Assembly: GCF_000217955.3 (NCBI RefSeq)
Contig: NZ_AFOY02000019.1
Location: 124,001-188,000 of the forward strand
Direction of reading: 5' to 3'
Source: Pseudomonas fluorescens HK44
Lineage (GTDB): Bacteria; Pseudomonadota; Gammaproteobacteria; Pseudomonadales; Pseudomonadaceae
Length of the DNA stretch: 64,000 bases
The notes under the pieces were generated by a model. That model was not told the origin of the DNA and searched no databases. It worked only from the letters and a program-made list of their open reading frames with translations. Shown piece by piece: positions 39,191 through 47,516 of this stretch; position 1 is the stretch's first letter, and each line of letters opens with the position of its first letter. Both the position numbers and the translations under genes were made by a program.

Positions 39191-41296
39191 CTAGGCACGC
39201 ATGCGGGTGATGCGAATCACCCCGGTCAAGGCGCGCAGTTTCTTGATCACGCGGGCCAGGTGTACACGGTCGTGCACGCTGACCACCAGTTGGACCACGC
39301 TGATACGACCGTCGCGTTCGTCCATGCTGATTTTTTCGATGTTGCCGTCGGCAGCGTTGACGCTGCTGGCCAGCAGGGCAATCAGGCCGCGCTGGTGTTC
39401 CAGCTCGACGCGCAGTTCGACATTGAATTCGCCGGTGACATCCTTGGCCCACGAGAGCTGGATGCATTTTTCCGGGTTGTGGCGGATTTCGCTGATGTTG
39501 CGGCAGTTGTCCAGGTGCACGACCATGCCTTTGCCGGCGGACAGGTGGCCGACAATCGGGTCGCCCGGGATCGGCGTGCAGCACTTGGCGTAACTGAGCA
39601 CCAGGCCTTCGGTGCCGCGAATCGCCAGCGGACCTTCCGGGCTTGGCAGCTGTTCGCCTTCGCCGAGCAGGCGGCGGGCGACGACGTAGGCCATGCGATT
39701 GCCCAGGCCGATGTCTTCGAGCAGGTCTTCGATCAGTTCGAGGCGGTATTCGTTGAGCATCGCCTTGATGCGCTCGGCCGGGACTTTTTCCAGCGAGCTG
39801 TCGAAGCCGTTGAGCACCTTGTTCAGCAGGCGTTCGCCGAGGCTGATGGACTCGGAGCGGCGCTGCAGTTTCAGCGCGTGACGAATATGCGTGCGGGCCT
39901 TGCCGGTGACCACGAAGTTGAGCCAGGCCGGGTTCGGCCGTGCGCCCGGAGCGCTGACGATCTCGACCGTCGAGCCGCTTTGCAGCGGTTCGGACAGCGG
40001 TGCCAGGCGACGGTTGATCCGGCACGCGATGCAGCTGTTGCCGACGTCGGTGTGCACCGCATAAGCGAAGTCGACCGCCGTGGAGCCTTTTGGCAGCTCC
40101 ATGATCCGGCCTTTTGGCGTGAACACGTAGACCTCGTCCGGGAACAGGTCGATCTTCACGCTTTCAATGAATTCCAGCGAGTTGCCGGCGCGTTGCTGCA
40201 TTTCCAGCACGCCCTTGACCCACTGGCGGGCGCGGGCGTGAGTGCCTTTTGGCTGCTCGTCGCCGCTGGATTTGTACAGCCAATGGGCAGCGATGCCGTT
40301 GTTGGCCATCTCTTCCATTTCACGGGTGCGGATCTGGATTTCGATCGGTACGCCGTGCATGCCGAAGAGCGTGGTGTGCAGCGACTGATAGCCGTTGGCC
40401 TTGGGAATCGCGATGTAATCCTTGAAGCGACCCGGCAACGGTTTGTACAAATTATGCACAGCACCCAACACGCGGTAGCAGGTATCGACCTTGTCGACGA
40501 TGATGCGGAACGCGTAGACGTCCATGATCTCGTTGAAGGCCCGGCGCTTGCCGCGCATTTTCGTGTAGATGCCGTAGAGGTGTTTCTGGCGACCGCTGAC
40601 CTCGCCCTGAATGCCGTCGATGGCCAGGCAGTGGCTGAGGGATTCTTCGATCTTGTTGACGATTTCCTTGCGGTTGCCCCGGGCGCGTTTGACCGCCTGG
40701 TAGATCCGCGCGGAACGCATCGGGTGCATGGCCTTGAAGCCCAGGTCTTCGAATTCTACGCGGATGGCGTGCATACCCAGCCGGTTGGCAATGGGCGCAT
40801 AGATTTCCAGGGTTTCCTTGGCGATCCGCCGGCGTTTTTCACCGGACAGGACTTCCAGCGTGCGCATGTTGTGCAGGCGGTCGGCCAGTTTGACCAGGAT
40901 CACGCGAATGTCGCGCGCCATGGCCATGGCCATTTTCTGGAAGTTTTCGGCTTGGGCTTCGGCTTTGGTCTCGAAGTTCATCTGGGTCAGTTTGCTGACC
41001 CCGTCGACCAGTTCGGCCACGGTTTCGCCAAACTGCGCAGAGAGCGCTTCCTTGGCAATGCCGGTGTCTTCGATCACGTCATGCAGCATTGCGGCCATCA
41101 AACTCTGATGGTCCATGTGCATGTCGGCAAGAATGTTCGCGACCGCTAACGGGTGCGTGACGTACGCCTCGCCGCTGCGGCGGCGCTGGCCGTCGTGGGC
41201 TTGTTCGGCGTAGAAGTACGCTCGGCGGACCAGGTTGACCTGGTCGGTGCCGAGGTAGGTCGATAAGCGTTCGGCGAGGGCGTCTATGCTCGGCAT
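39191..41296 (-). CDS. spoT: SpoT, bifunctional (p)ppGpp synthetase/hydrolase
   Basis: Makes and destroys the alarmone (p)ppGpp in the stringent response. 701 residues: HD hydrolase domain (about 20-190) with THPLAVANIL and the metal motif MLHDVIEDTG; synthetase domain (about 230-350) with FRIIVDKVDTCYRVLG; TGS domain (about 385-450); C-terminal ACT domain. The intact HD residues identify SpoT rather than RelA. Operon with rpoZ upstream and ridA downstream. Confidence 0.96.
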   Translation of the reverse strand: MPSIDALAERLSTYLGTDQVNLVRRAYFYAEQAHDGQRRRSGEAYVTHPLAVANILADMHMDHQSLMAAMLHDVIEDTGIAKEALSAQFGETVAELVDGVSKLTQMNFETKAEAQAENFQKMAMAMARDIRVILVKLADRLHNMRTLEVLSGEKRRRIAKETLEIYAPIANRLGMHAIRVEFEDLGFKAMHPMRSARIYQAVKRARGNRKEIVNKIEESLSHCLAIDGIQGEVSGRQKHLYGIYTKMRGKRRAFNEIMDVYAFRIIVDKVDTCYRVLGAVHNLYKPLPGRFKDYIAIPKANGYQSLHTTLFGMHGVPIEIQIRTREMEEMANNGIAAHWLYKSSGDEQPKGTHARARQWVKGVLEMQQRAGNSLEFIESVKIDLFPDEVYVFTPKGRIMELPKGSTAVDFAYAVHTDVGNSCIACRINRRLAPLSEPLQSGSTVEIVSAPGARPNPAWLNFVVTGKARTHIRHALKLQRRSESISLGERLLNKVLNGFDSSLEKVPAERIKAMLNEYRLELIEDLLEDIGLGNRMAYVVARRLLGEGEQLPSPEGPLAIRGTEGLVLSYAKCCTPIPGDPIVGHLSAGKGMVVHLDNCRNISEIRHNPEKCIQLSWAKDVTGEFNVELRVELEHQRGLIALLASSVNAADGNIEKISMDERDGRISVVQLVVSVHDRVHLARVIKKLRALTGVIRITRMRA

Positions 41297-41353
41297 GATG
41301 ACTCCTGCCGATGGCTGTGACCCCGCGCCGTGCTACGTCGACCAGGCATGGAC

Positions 41354-41617
41354 TTAGACGGCCTCGTTGGACTCGTCCTCGAACGCTGCGAACAGCGGTT
41401 CGTCTTCGACGATTTCAGCATTGGCGATGAACTCGTAGCTCATCAGGCCTTCAGCGATTTCACGCAGGGCCACAACGGTAGGTTTGTCGTTTTCCCACTG
41501 GACCAGGGGCTCTTTGCCGCCGGTGGCCAGTTGACGGGCACGCTTGGTAGAGAGCATGACCAGCTCAAAGCGGTTTTCCACGTGTTCTAGGCAGTCTTCA
41601 ACGGTTACGCGGGCCAT
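41354..41617 (-). CDS. rpoZ: RNA polymerase omega subunit
   Basis: 87 residues, starting MARVTVEDCLEHVENRFELV, the conserved omega N-terminus. Assists RNA polymerase assembly and forms part of a ppGpp site, which suits its position just upstream of spoT (57 bases). Upstream frame to 41674 rejected because the canonical start is at 41617. Confidence 0.97.
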   Translation of the reverse strand: MARVTVEDCLEHVENRFELVMLSTKRARQLATGGKEPLVQWENDKPTVVALREIAEGLMSYEFIANAEIVEDEPLFAAFEDESNEAV

Positions 41618-41680
41618 GGTATTCCTCGGAGCGAATGCAATATGCGCGCTGCCCGGTTGGGCGAGCGGACTCAACAGTTT

Positions 41681-41720
41681 AAAAAATCACCAGCGATTAG
41701 GGAAGCGCTGATTTTTTAAC
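41681..41720 (-). terminator. Likely terminator between gmk and rpoZ
   Basis: On the minus strand AATCAGCG pairs imperfectly with CGCTGGTGATT, followed by TTTTTT. The element is nearly symmetric, with T-runs on both sides. The rpoZ promoter must lie nearby, so it may act as an attenuator. Confidence 0.5.
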
Positions 41721-41785
41721 CAAGCCCTTCAGCGCGCTGCAAGTACCAATGTAAAGCCCTTGCAGCGGTTTTGGGAAGAGCTGAT

Positions 41786-42406
41786 TCAGCCCAGCAATTC
41801 GGCAAGCAATTTACCGAAACGCTGTTGCTGACGTTTCTGATGCAGCTGATTGGCGCGAAAAATCGCTTTCAGGTCCTCCAGCGCCTGGTTGAAATCATCG
41901 TTGATGATCAGGTAGTCGTAGTCGACGTAGTGGCTCATCTCGCTGACCGCTTCACGCATCCGGCCTTCAATGATCTCGTGGCTGTCCTGGCCGCGGCCGT
42001 GCAGGCGTTGGCGCAAGGCCTCCTGGGAGGGCGGCAGAATGAAGATCGAGCGCGCATGCGGCATCAACTTGCGCACCTGCTCGGCGCCTTGCCAGTCGAT
42101 TTCCAGGATCAGGTCGTGGCCTTCATCCAGGGTCTGCTGCAGGTGGCTTTGCGAAGTGCCATAGAGGTTGCCGAACACTTCGGCGCGCTCCAGGAAGTCG
42201 CCGTGCTCGATCATCTTCACGAACTGGGTACGGTCGACAAAGTGGTAGTTCACCCCGTCCACTTCGCCCTGGCGCATGGCGCGGGTGGTGTGCGAGATCG
42301 AAAGGCGGATCTGTGGAAGATCGTTGATCAGGTCCTTGACCAGGCTGGTTTTGCCAGCGCCGGACGGGGCGGAAATGATGTACAGGGTGCCAGTGCTGTG
42401 GGTCAT
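41786..42406 (-). CDS. gmk: Guanylate kinase
   Basis: Phosphorylates GMP to GDP. 206 residues with the P-loop SAPSGAGKTSLV at about 11-22 and the GMP-binding segment SISHTTRAMRQGEVDGVNYHF. Starts 12 bases after the yicC stop, so they form one unit; rpoZ and spoT follow, linking guanine nucleotide supply to the stringent response genes. Confidence 0.97.
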   Translation of the reverse strand: MTHSTGTLYIISAPSGAGKTSLVKDLINDLPQIRLSISHTTRAMRQGEVDGVNYHFVDRTQFVKMIEHGDFLERAEVFGNLYGTSQSHLQQTLDEGHDLILEIDWQGAEQVRKLMPHARSIFILPPSQEALRQRLHGRGQDSHEIIEGRMREAVSEMSHYVDYDYLIINDDFNQALEDLKAIFRANQLHQKRQQQRFGKLLAELLG

Positions 42407-42418
42407 GTCGGGGTAGCC

Positions 42419-43282
42419 TTACTCAATGTTCTGCACTTGTTCGCGCATCTGCTCGATCAACACTTTGAGGTTGACCGCAGCCTGGGTGCTGCGCGGGTCG
42501 AAGGCTTTGGAGCCCAGTGTATTGGCTTCGCGGTTGAGCTCCTGCATCAGGAAGTCGAGGCGCCGACCGGCAGCGCCGCCGGACTTGAGCACGCGGCGAA
42601 CTTCAATGATGTGGGTGCTCAGGCGGTCCAGTTCTTCGGCGACGTCGCTTTTTTGCGCGAGCATGACCATTTCCTGTTCCAGGCGCTGCGGGTCGAGCTC
42701 GGCCTTCATGTCGGCAAAGCGGTCGAGCACCTTCTGACGCTGGGTGGCGAGCATCTGCGGAACCAGTTCGCGCAGGGTCACCACGTCTTCTTCAATGGAT
42801 GTCAGGCGTTCGTTGATCAGTCGGGCCAGCTCCGCACCTTCGCGCTCGCGGCCAGCCTTGAGCTCCTTGAGGCCTTCATTGAACAGGGTCAGCGCCTCGG
42901 CGTTGAGCGCTTGCGGGTCGCTTGCGTCAGCGACCAGAACGCCAGGCCAGGCCAGCACTTCCAGCGGGTTGAGGGCTGAAGGGTTGTTGATCAGGCTGGC
43001 GACGGTCTCGGCGGCGGCGACCAGTTGCGCGGCGCGTTCGCGGTCGACTTGCAGCGGTTTGCCGGCGGTTTCTTCGGTGAAGCGCAGGGTGCACTCGAGC
43101 TTGCCGCGCGACAGGCCCTGACGCAGTGCTTCGCGCACGTTGCCTTCGAGGTCGCGAAAGGACTCTGGCAGGCGCAGGTGCGGTTCCAGGTAGCGGCTGT
43201 TGACCGAACGCAGCTCCCAGCTCAGGGTGCCCTGGCTGCCGGCTTTTTCGACGCGGGCGAAGGCGGTCATGCTGTGCACCAT
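42419..43282 (-). CDS. yicC: YicC family endoribonuclease
   Basis: 287 residues; family noted for the N-terminus MTAFARVE and the C-terminal EIRRVLKSGGAAGRRLDFLMQELNRE-type segment with NTLGSK. YicC proteins were shown to be endoribonucleases affecting small RNA stability, so an RNA role fits, with rph divergent. Upstream of gmk in the same operon. Confidence 0.93.
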   Translation of the reverse strand: MVHSMTAFARVEKAGSQGTLSWELRSVNSRYLEPHLRLPESFRDLEGNVREALRQGLSRGKLECTLRFTEETAGKPLQVDRERAAQLVAAAETVASLINNPSALNPLEVLAWPGVLVADASDPQALNAEALTLFNEGLKELKAGREREGAELARLINERLTSIEEDVVTLRELVPQMLATQRQKVLDRFADMKAELDPQRLEQEMVMLAQKSDVAEELDRLSTHIIEVRRVLKSGGAAGRRLDFLMQELNREANTLGSKAFDPRSTQAAVNLKVLIEQMREQVQNIE

Positions 43283-43552
43283 GGAGGTACCTCGCGATTC
43301 AGGCCGGCGCCGAACCCTGCGGGCTCAACGGACCTGGTTAGATGAATTAAAGCCCACAGGCTGCAAAGGCGCAGGATTGTAGCGCAGTGCGGCGGATGCT
43401 CCCAAATGGCGCGTGTGACAAAGCGCAGCAGGTCGTCGCAAGGCGCGGTTCAGAGCCCTCGCTCGTCGCCCGGTTTTTTTAGAAGTGCCCAGGCGCGCCC
43501 GGTCGCCCTATAATGCTCGGCAGATTTCCGTCCTCCGTACAGGTGTTCCTCT

Positions 43553-44275
43553 ATGAAACGTCCAAGTGGTCGCGCTGCCGATCAGCTCCGCTCGATCCGC
43601 ATTACCCGCAACTACACCAAACACGCCGAGGGATCTGTACTGGTCGAGTTCGGTGATACCAAGGTGATCTGCACCGTCAGCGTCGAAAACGGTGTGCCGC
43701 GCTTCCTCAAGGGGCAGGGCCAAGGCTGGCTGACCGCCGAATACGGCATGCTGCCGCGCGCCACTGGCGAGCGTAACCAGCGTGAAGCGAGCCGAGGCAA
43801 GCAAGGCGGCCGTACGCTGGAGATCCAGCGTCTGATCGGTCGTTCCCTGCGCGCTGCGCTGGACATGTCCAAGCTGGGCGACGTGACCCTGTACGTCGAC
43901 TGCGACGTGATCCAGGCCGACGGCGGTACGCGTACTGCCTCGATCACCGGCGCCATGGTTGCGCTGGTCGACGCCTTGAAAGTGATCAAGAAACGCGGTG
44001 GCCTGAAAGGCGGTGACCCGCTCAAGCAGATGATTGCTGCCGTGTCGGTGGGCATGTACCAGGGCGAGCCAGTGCTGGATCTGGACTACCTGGAAGACTC
44101 GGCTGCCGAGACCGACCTGAACGTGGTGATGACCAGCACCGGTGGTTTCATTGAAGTGCAGGGCACCGCTGAAGGCGCGCCGTTCCAGCCTGAAGAACTG
44201 AACGCGATGCTGGAGCTGGCGAAAAAAGGCATGAACGACATTTTCGATCTGCAAAAAGCTGCATTGGCTGACTGA
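43553..44275 (+). CDS. rph: RNase PH
   Basis: Phosphate-dependent 3' exonuclease that trims tRNA precursors. 240 residues, full length. The start MKRPSGRAADQLRSIRI and the phosphate-site region RATGERNQREASRGKQGGRTLEIQ-type Arg cluster are present, as is the Asp pair in DVTLYVDCDVIQADGGTRTASI. Divergent from yicC across 270 bases in which I see no further gene. Intact, unlike the frameshifted rph of E. coli K-12. Confidence 0.97.
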   Translation: MKRPSGRAADQLRSIRITRNYTKHAEGSVLVEFGDTKVICTVSVENGVPRFLKGQGQGWLTAEYGMLPRATGERNQREASRGKQGGRTLEIQRLIGRSLRAALDMSKLGDVTLYVDCDVIQADGGTRTASITGAMVALVDALKVIKKRGGLKGGDPLKQMIAAVSVGMYQGEPVLDLDYLEDSAAETDLNVVMTSTGGFIEVQGTAEGAPFQPEELNAMLELAKKGMNDIFDLQKAALAD

Positions 44276-44318
44276 TTGCCCCAATGCCCTGGTTCCGATG
44301 TCCAGCAAGGAGAGCGTC

Positions 44319-44687
44319 ATGAGTGATGAGCAACTTCCGCTGCCAGTGCCGAGCCGTGAGGTTCGTCAGTGGGCCATGTTCTGCCATCTCTCGGCCTTGC
44401 TGGGGATTTGGGTGCCGTTCGGTTCGCTGATCGGGCCGCTGATCCTCTGGCAACTGAAGCGCGAGATGGACCCGTTCATCGACGATCAGGGCAAGGAAGC
44501 GCTGAACTTTCAGATCAGCGTGGCCATTGCTTCGGCCATCTGCCTGCTGTTGATGGTGGTGGTGATCGGCTTCTTCCTGTTTGGCCTGGTGGCCATCGGT
44601 GCGCTGGTGCTGACAATCATCGCCGGGGTAAAAGCCAATGAAGGGCAGCTGTATCGCTACCCCTTCACCTGGCGGTTGATCAAATAA
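44319..44687 (+). CDS. DUF4870 small membrane protein
   Basis: 122 residues with three hydrophobic segments. RQWAMFCHLSALLGI followed by FGSLIGPLILWQLKR and the DDQGKEALNFQ loop are the DUF4870 (Tic20-like) signature. Function unknown. AAGGAGAG directly ahead supports the ATG at 44319 over that at 44298. Follows rph by 43 bases, probably co-transcribed. Confidence 0.87.
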   Translation: MSDEQLPLPVPSREVRQWAMFCHLSALLGIWVPFGSLIGPLILWQLKREMDPFIDDQGKEALNFQISVAIASAICLLLMVVVIGFFLFGLVAIGALVLTIIAGVKANEGQLYRYPFTWRLIK

Positions 44688-44706
44688 TGATCGATGAGGA
44701 TTCCTT

Positions 44707-44795
44707 TGTGGGAGCGCGCCTGCTCGCGATAGCGGTCTGACAGTCATCGCATCGGTATCTGGTCTACCGTCATCGCGAGCAGGCTCGCTCCCACA
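44707..44795. repeat. REP pair, family 1
   Basis: TGTGGGAGCGCGCCTGCTCG (one change from the common arm) and the reverse complement of the standard arm, inverted, between convergent DUF4870 and crc genes. Confidence 0.9.
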
Positions 44796-44814
44796 TTGAA
44801 TAATCAGCGCCCAT

Positions 44815-44844
44815 AAAAAAGCCGACATCTCTGTCGGCTTTTTT
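44815..44844. terminator. Bidirectional intrinsic terminator, DUF4870/crc
   Basis: AAAAAAGCCGACA TCTC TGTCGGCTTTTTT: a 7-bp GC stem flanked by A6 and T6, so it can end transcription from both sides. Confidence 0.92.
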
Positions 44845-44862
44845 GCAGCTGTGAAAAAACGC

Positions 44863-45642
44863 TTAGATCGTCAGCGTCCAGTCGTAGTCCACGATCAACG
44901 GCGCGTGTTGCGAGAACCGCGGCTGACGTGGCAAGCGAGCGCTGCGTACAAAACGGCGCAGGCCCGGGGTCAGCAGCTGGTAGTCGAAACGCCAGCCCAG
45001 GTTGAGCATCTCGGCCTGTTCGTTGTCTGGCCACCAGCTGTACTGATCGCCTTCGCGACTGACTTCGCGCAGGGCATCGACATACCCCATGTTGCCGACA
45101 ATCTCGTCCATCCAGGCGCGCTCTGGCGCCAGGAAGCCCGGGGATTGCTGGCTGTCGCGCCAGTTCTTGATATCCAGCTTCTGTTGCGCCACGTACAGCG
45201 AGCCACAATAAATGTACTCGCGACGTTTGCGTCGCTGTTTATCCAGATAACGGGCGAAATCGTCCATTAGCTTGAACTTCTGGTTCAAGTCTTCATCGCC
45301 GTTCTGCCCCGAAGGGAGCAGTAAGGTCGCGATGCTGACCTTGTCGAAATCGGCTTGCAGGTAGCGCCCGTAGCGGTCGGCTGTCTCGAAGCCGAGACCG
45401 CTGATGACAGCCTTCGGTTGCAACCGCGAGTACAAAGCCACGCCACCTTGGGCGGGGACTTCGGCATCGCAGGCATAAAGGAAGTAGCCATCCAGTTGGA
45501 AGGCTGGATCGTCCAGTTCAAAGGCGGAGGCGCGGGTGTCCTGCAGGCAGATGACGTCGGCATTCTGTGCCTGCAGCCAACTGAGCAAACCACGCTCGAC
45601 TGCAGCCTGAATACCATTGACGTTCACACTGATGATCCGCAT
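44863..45642 (-). CDS. crc: Crc, catabolite repression control protein
   Basis: With Hfq, blocks translation of mRNAs for less-preferred carbon sources. 259 residues, endonuclease/exonuclease/phosphatase fold (MRIISVNVNGIQAAVERGLL...QNADVICLQDTRA). Pseudomonad Crc has the nuclease fold but no known nuclease activity. Divergent from pyrE. The ATG at 45642 was preferred to the one at 45678. Confidence 0.95.
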   Translation of the reverse strand: MRIISVNVNGIQAAVERGLLSWLQAQNADVICLQDTRASAFELDDPAFQLDGYFLYACDAEVPAQGGVALYSRLQPKAVISGLGFETADRYGRYLQADFDKVSIATLLLPSGQNGDEDLNQKFKLMDDFARYLDKQRRKRREYIYCGSLYVAQQKLDIKNWRDSQQSPGFLAPERAWMDEIVGNMGYVDALREVSREGDQYSWWPDNEQAEMLNLGWRFDYQLLTPGLRRFVRSARLPRQPRFSQHAPLIVDYDWTLTI

Positions 45643-45665
45643 AAATGGCCCCAAAAATCGCGTGC

Positions 45666-45678
45666 GTGTATGATACAC
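45666..45678. promoter_or_regulatory. 13-base palindrome in the crc-pyrE intergenic region
   Basis: GTGTATGATACAC has perfect 6-base arms around one G and contains TATGAT, a plausible -10 for pyrE, 46 bases before its ATG. It may be a promoter, an operator, or both. Confidence 0.4.
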
Positions 45679-45723
45679 GGCGTCTACCTAATTAGCTAAA
45701 TCCGTGGTATTTGGGGTTTTTTC

Positions 45724-46368
45724 ATGCAAGCGTATCAGCGCGACTTCATTCGTTTTGCCATCGATCGCGGCGTTTTGCGCTTCGGTGAGTTCACCCTGAA
45801 GTCCGGGCGTACCAGTCCTTACTTCTTCAATGCAGGCCTTTTCAACTCGGGTTCTGCGCTGGCGCAACTGGGTCGTTTCTACGCGGCAGCCATCGTCGAG
45901 AGCGGCATTGCGTTCGACGTGCTGTTTGGCCCTGCGTACAAAGGCATTCCTTTGGCGGCGACCACCGCCGTGGCCCTGGCTGAGCACCATGACCGCGATC
46001 TGCCATGGTGCTTCAACCGCAAGGAAGCCAAGGCTCACGGCGAAGGCGGCAGCCTGGTCGGCGCGCCGCTGACCGGCGACGTGCTGATCATCGATGACGT
46101 GATCACCGCCGGTACCGCAATCCGTGAAGTGATGCAGATCATTGCTTCCCAGGACGGTGCCAAGGCCGCCGGCGTGCTGATCGCGCTGAACCGTCAGGAG
46201 CGCGGTAACGGCGAACTGTCGGCAATTCAGGAAGTGGAGCGCGACTTCGGTATTCCGGTGATCAGCATCGTTTCGCTGAATCAGGTGCTGGAATTCCTCG
46301 CCGACGATCCGCAGCTCAAGCAGCATTTGCCGGCGGTAGAAGCCTACCGCGCGCAGTTCGGCGTCTGA
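45724..46368 (+). CDS. pyrE: Orotate phosphoribosyltransferase
   Basis: Joins orotate to PRPP to make OMP in pyrimidine synthesis. 214 residues, full length. The PRPP loop VLIIDDVITAGTAIRE (about 120-135) and substrate segment LFGPAYKGIPLA are clear. Single gene, followed by a REP pair and a terminator shared with argB. Confidence 0.97.
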   Translation: MQAYQRDFIRFAIDRGVLRFGEFTLKSGRTSPYFFNAGLFNSGSALAQLGRFYAAAIVESGIAFDVLFGPAYKGIPLAATTAVALAEHHDRDLPWCFNRKEAKAHGEGGSLVGAPLTGDVLIIDDVITAGTAIREVMQIIASQDGAKAAGVLIALNRQERGNGELSAIQEVERDFGIPVISIVSLNQVLEFLADDPQLKQHLPAVEAYRAQFGV

Positions 46369-46395
46369 CCACAACCCTTATGGGGGCGAGCTTGT

Positions 46396-46489
46396 GTGGC
46401 GAGGGAGCTTGCTCCCGCTGGGCTGCGTAGCAGACCCAAGGATTTTTGTGAGTGCTGCGCACTCAAGCGGGAGCAAGCTCCCTCGCCAC
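46396..46489. repeat. REP pair, family 2
   Basis: GTGGCGAGGGAGCTTGCTCC and its reverse complement, inverted, with a short inner hairpin (GTGAGTGCTGCGCACTC). Lies after pyrE. Confidence 0.9.
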
Positions 46490-46521
46490 TAAAGGTGGGG
46501 TGCCACAAAGATCGCGGGCAA

Positions 46522-46560
46522 AAAAAGACCCCGCTCAGTCAGGCTGAGCGGGGTCTTTTT
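46522..46560. terminator. Bidirectional intrinsic terminator, pyrE/argB
   Basis: Perfect 12-bp stem GACCCCGCTCAG/CTGAGCGGGGTC with a 5-base loop, flanked by A-rich and T5 runs. Serves pyrE from the left and argB from the right. Confidence 0.94.
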
Positions 46561-46571
46561 ATGTGTGTTGC

Positions 46572-47477
46572 TTACGGACGCTTGCGGTTGCTGATCAGGG
46601 TGCCCACGCCGGTGTCGGTGAAGATTTCCAGCAGAATCGCGTTCGGCACCCGGCCATCGATGATCAGCGAGCTGCCGACGCCGCCCTGTACGGCTTCCAG
46701 CGCACAACGGATCTTCGGCAGCATGCCGCCGTAGATGGTGCCGTCGGCGATCAGTTCGTCGACCTGCTGGGTGCTCAGGCCGGTCAGGACCTTGCCCGTT
46801 TTGTCCATCAGGCCGGCGATGTTGGTCAGCAGCATCAGCTTTTCGGCTTTCAGCGCTTCAGCGACTTTGCCGGCAACCAGATCGGCGTTGATGTTGTACG
46901 ACTCGCCGTTGGCGCCGACACCGATGGGCGCGATCACCGGGATGAAATCGCCCTTGACCAGCAGGTTCAGCAGGTCGGTGTTGATCCCGACCACTTCGCC
47001 CACCTGGCCGATGTCGATGATTTCCGGCTGGGTCATCTCCGGTGTCTGACGGGTGACGGTGAGCTTCTTCGCACGAATCAGCTCGGCGTCTTTGCCGGTC
47101 AGGCCGATGGCGCTGCCGCCGTGGCGGTTGATCAGGTTGACGATGTCTTTGTTCACCTGGCCGCCGAGGACCATTTCCACTACGTCCATGGTCTGCGCAT
47201 CAGTGACGCGCATGCCGTCGATGAAGTGGCTCTCGATCGACAGGCGCTTGAGCAGGTCGCCGATTTGCGGGCCGCCACCGTGAACCACCACCGGGTTGAT
47301 GCCCACGGCCTTCATCAGCACGATGTCGCGGGCAAAGCCGGTTTTCAGCTCCTCGCTTTCCATCGCGTTGCCGCCGTATTTGATCACCAGGGTCTTGCCG
47401 ACATAGCGGCGAATATAAGGCAACGCTTCGGACAGGACCTTGGCGGTGTTGGCGGCGGCTTCGCGTTCGATGGTCAT
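46572..47477 (-). CDS. argB: N-acetylglutamate kinase
   Basis: Second step of arginine synthesis. 301 residues, arginine-sensitive hexameric type with an N-terminal helix (TIEREAAANTAKVLSEALPYI). Motifs VIKYGGNAM and VVVHGGGPQIG bind ATP and substrate. A GTG at 47492 could extend it by five residues; the ATG at 47477 is preferred. 39 bases after algC, same direction. Confidence 0.97.
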   Translation of the reverse strand: MTIEREAAANTAKVLSEALPYIRRYVGKTLVIKYGGNAMESEELKTGFARDIVLMKAVGINPVVVHGGGPQIGDLLKRLSIESHFIDGMRVTDAQTMDVVEMVLGGQVNKDIVNLINRHGGSAIGLTGKDAELIRAKKLTVTRQTPEMTQPEIIDIGQVGEVVGINTDLLNLLVKGDFIPVIAPIGVGANGESYNINADLVAGKVAEALKAEKLMLLTNIAGLMDKTGKVLTGLSTQQVDELIADGTIYGGMLPKIRCALEAVQGGVGSSLIIDGRVPNAILLEIFTDTGVGTLISNRKRP

Positions 47478-47516
47478 TCGGGGCTCCGGCACTTCAATAA
47501 AAGGCGCTTCAAAAAA

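Noticed and set aside
39170..41149. 659-codon open frame opposite spoT
   Set aside because: Mirror of the spoT codon pattern, no family features, no ribosome site.
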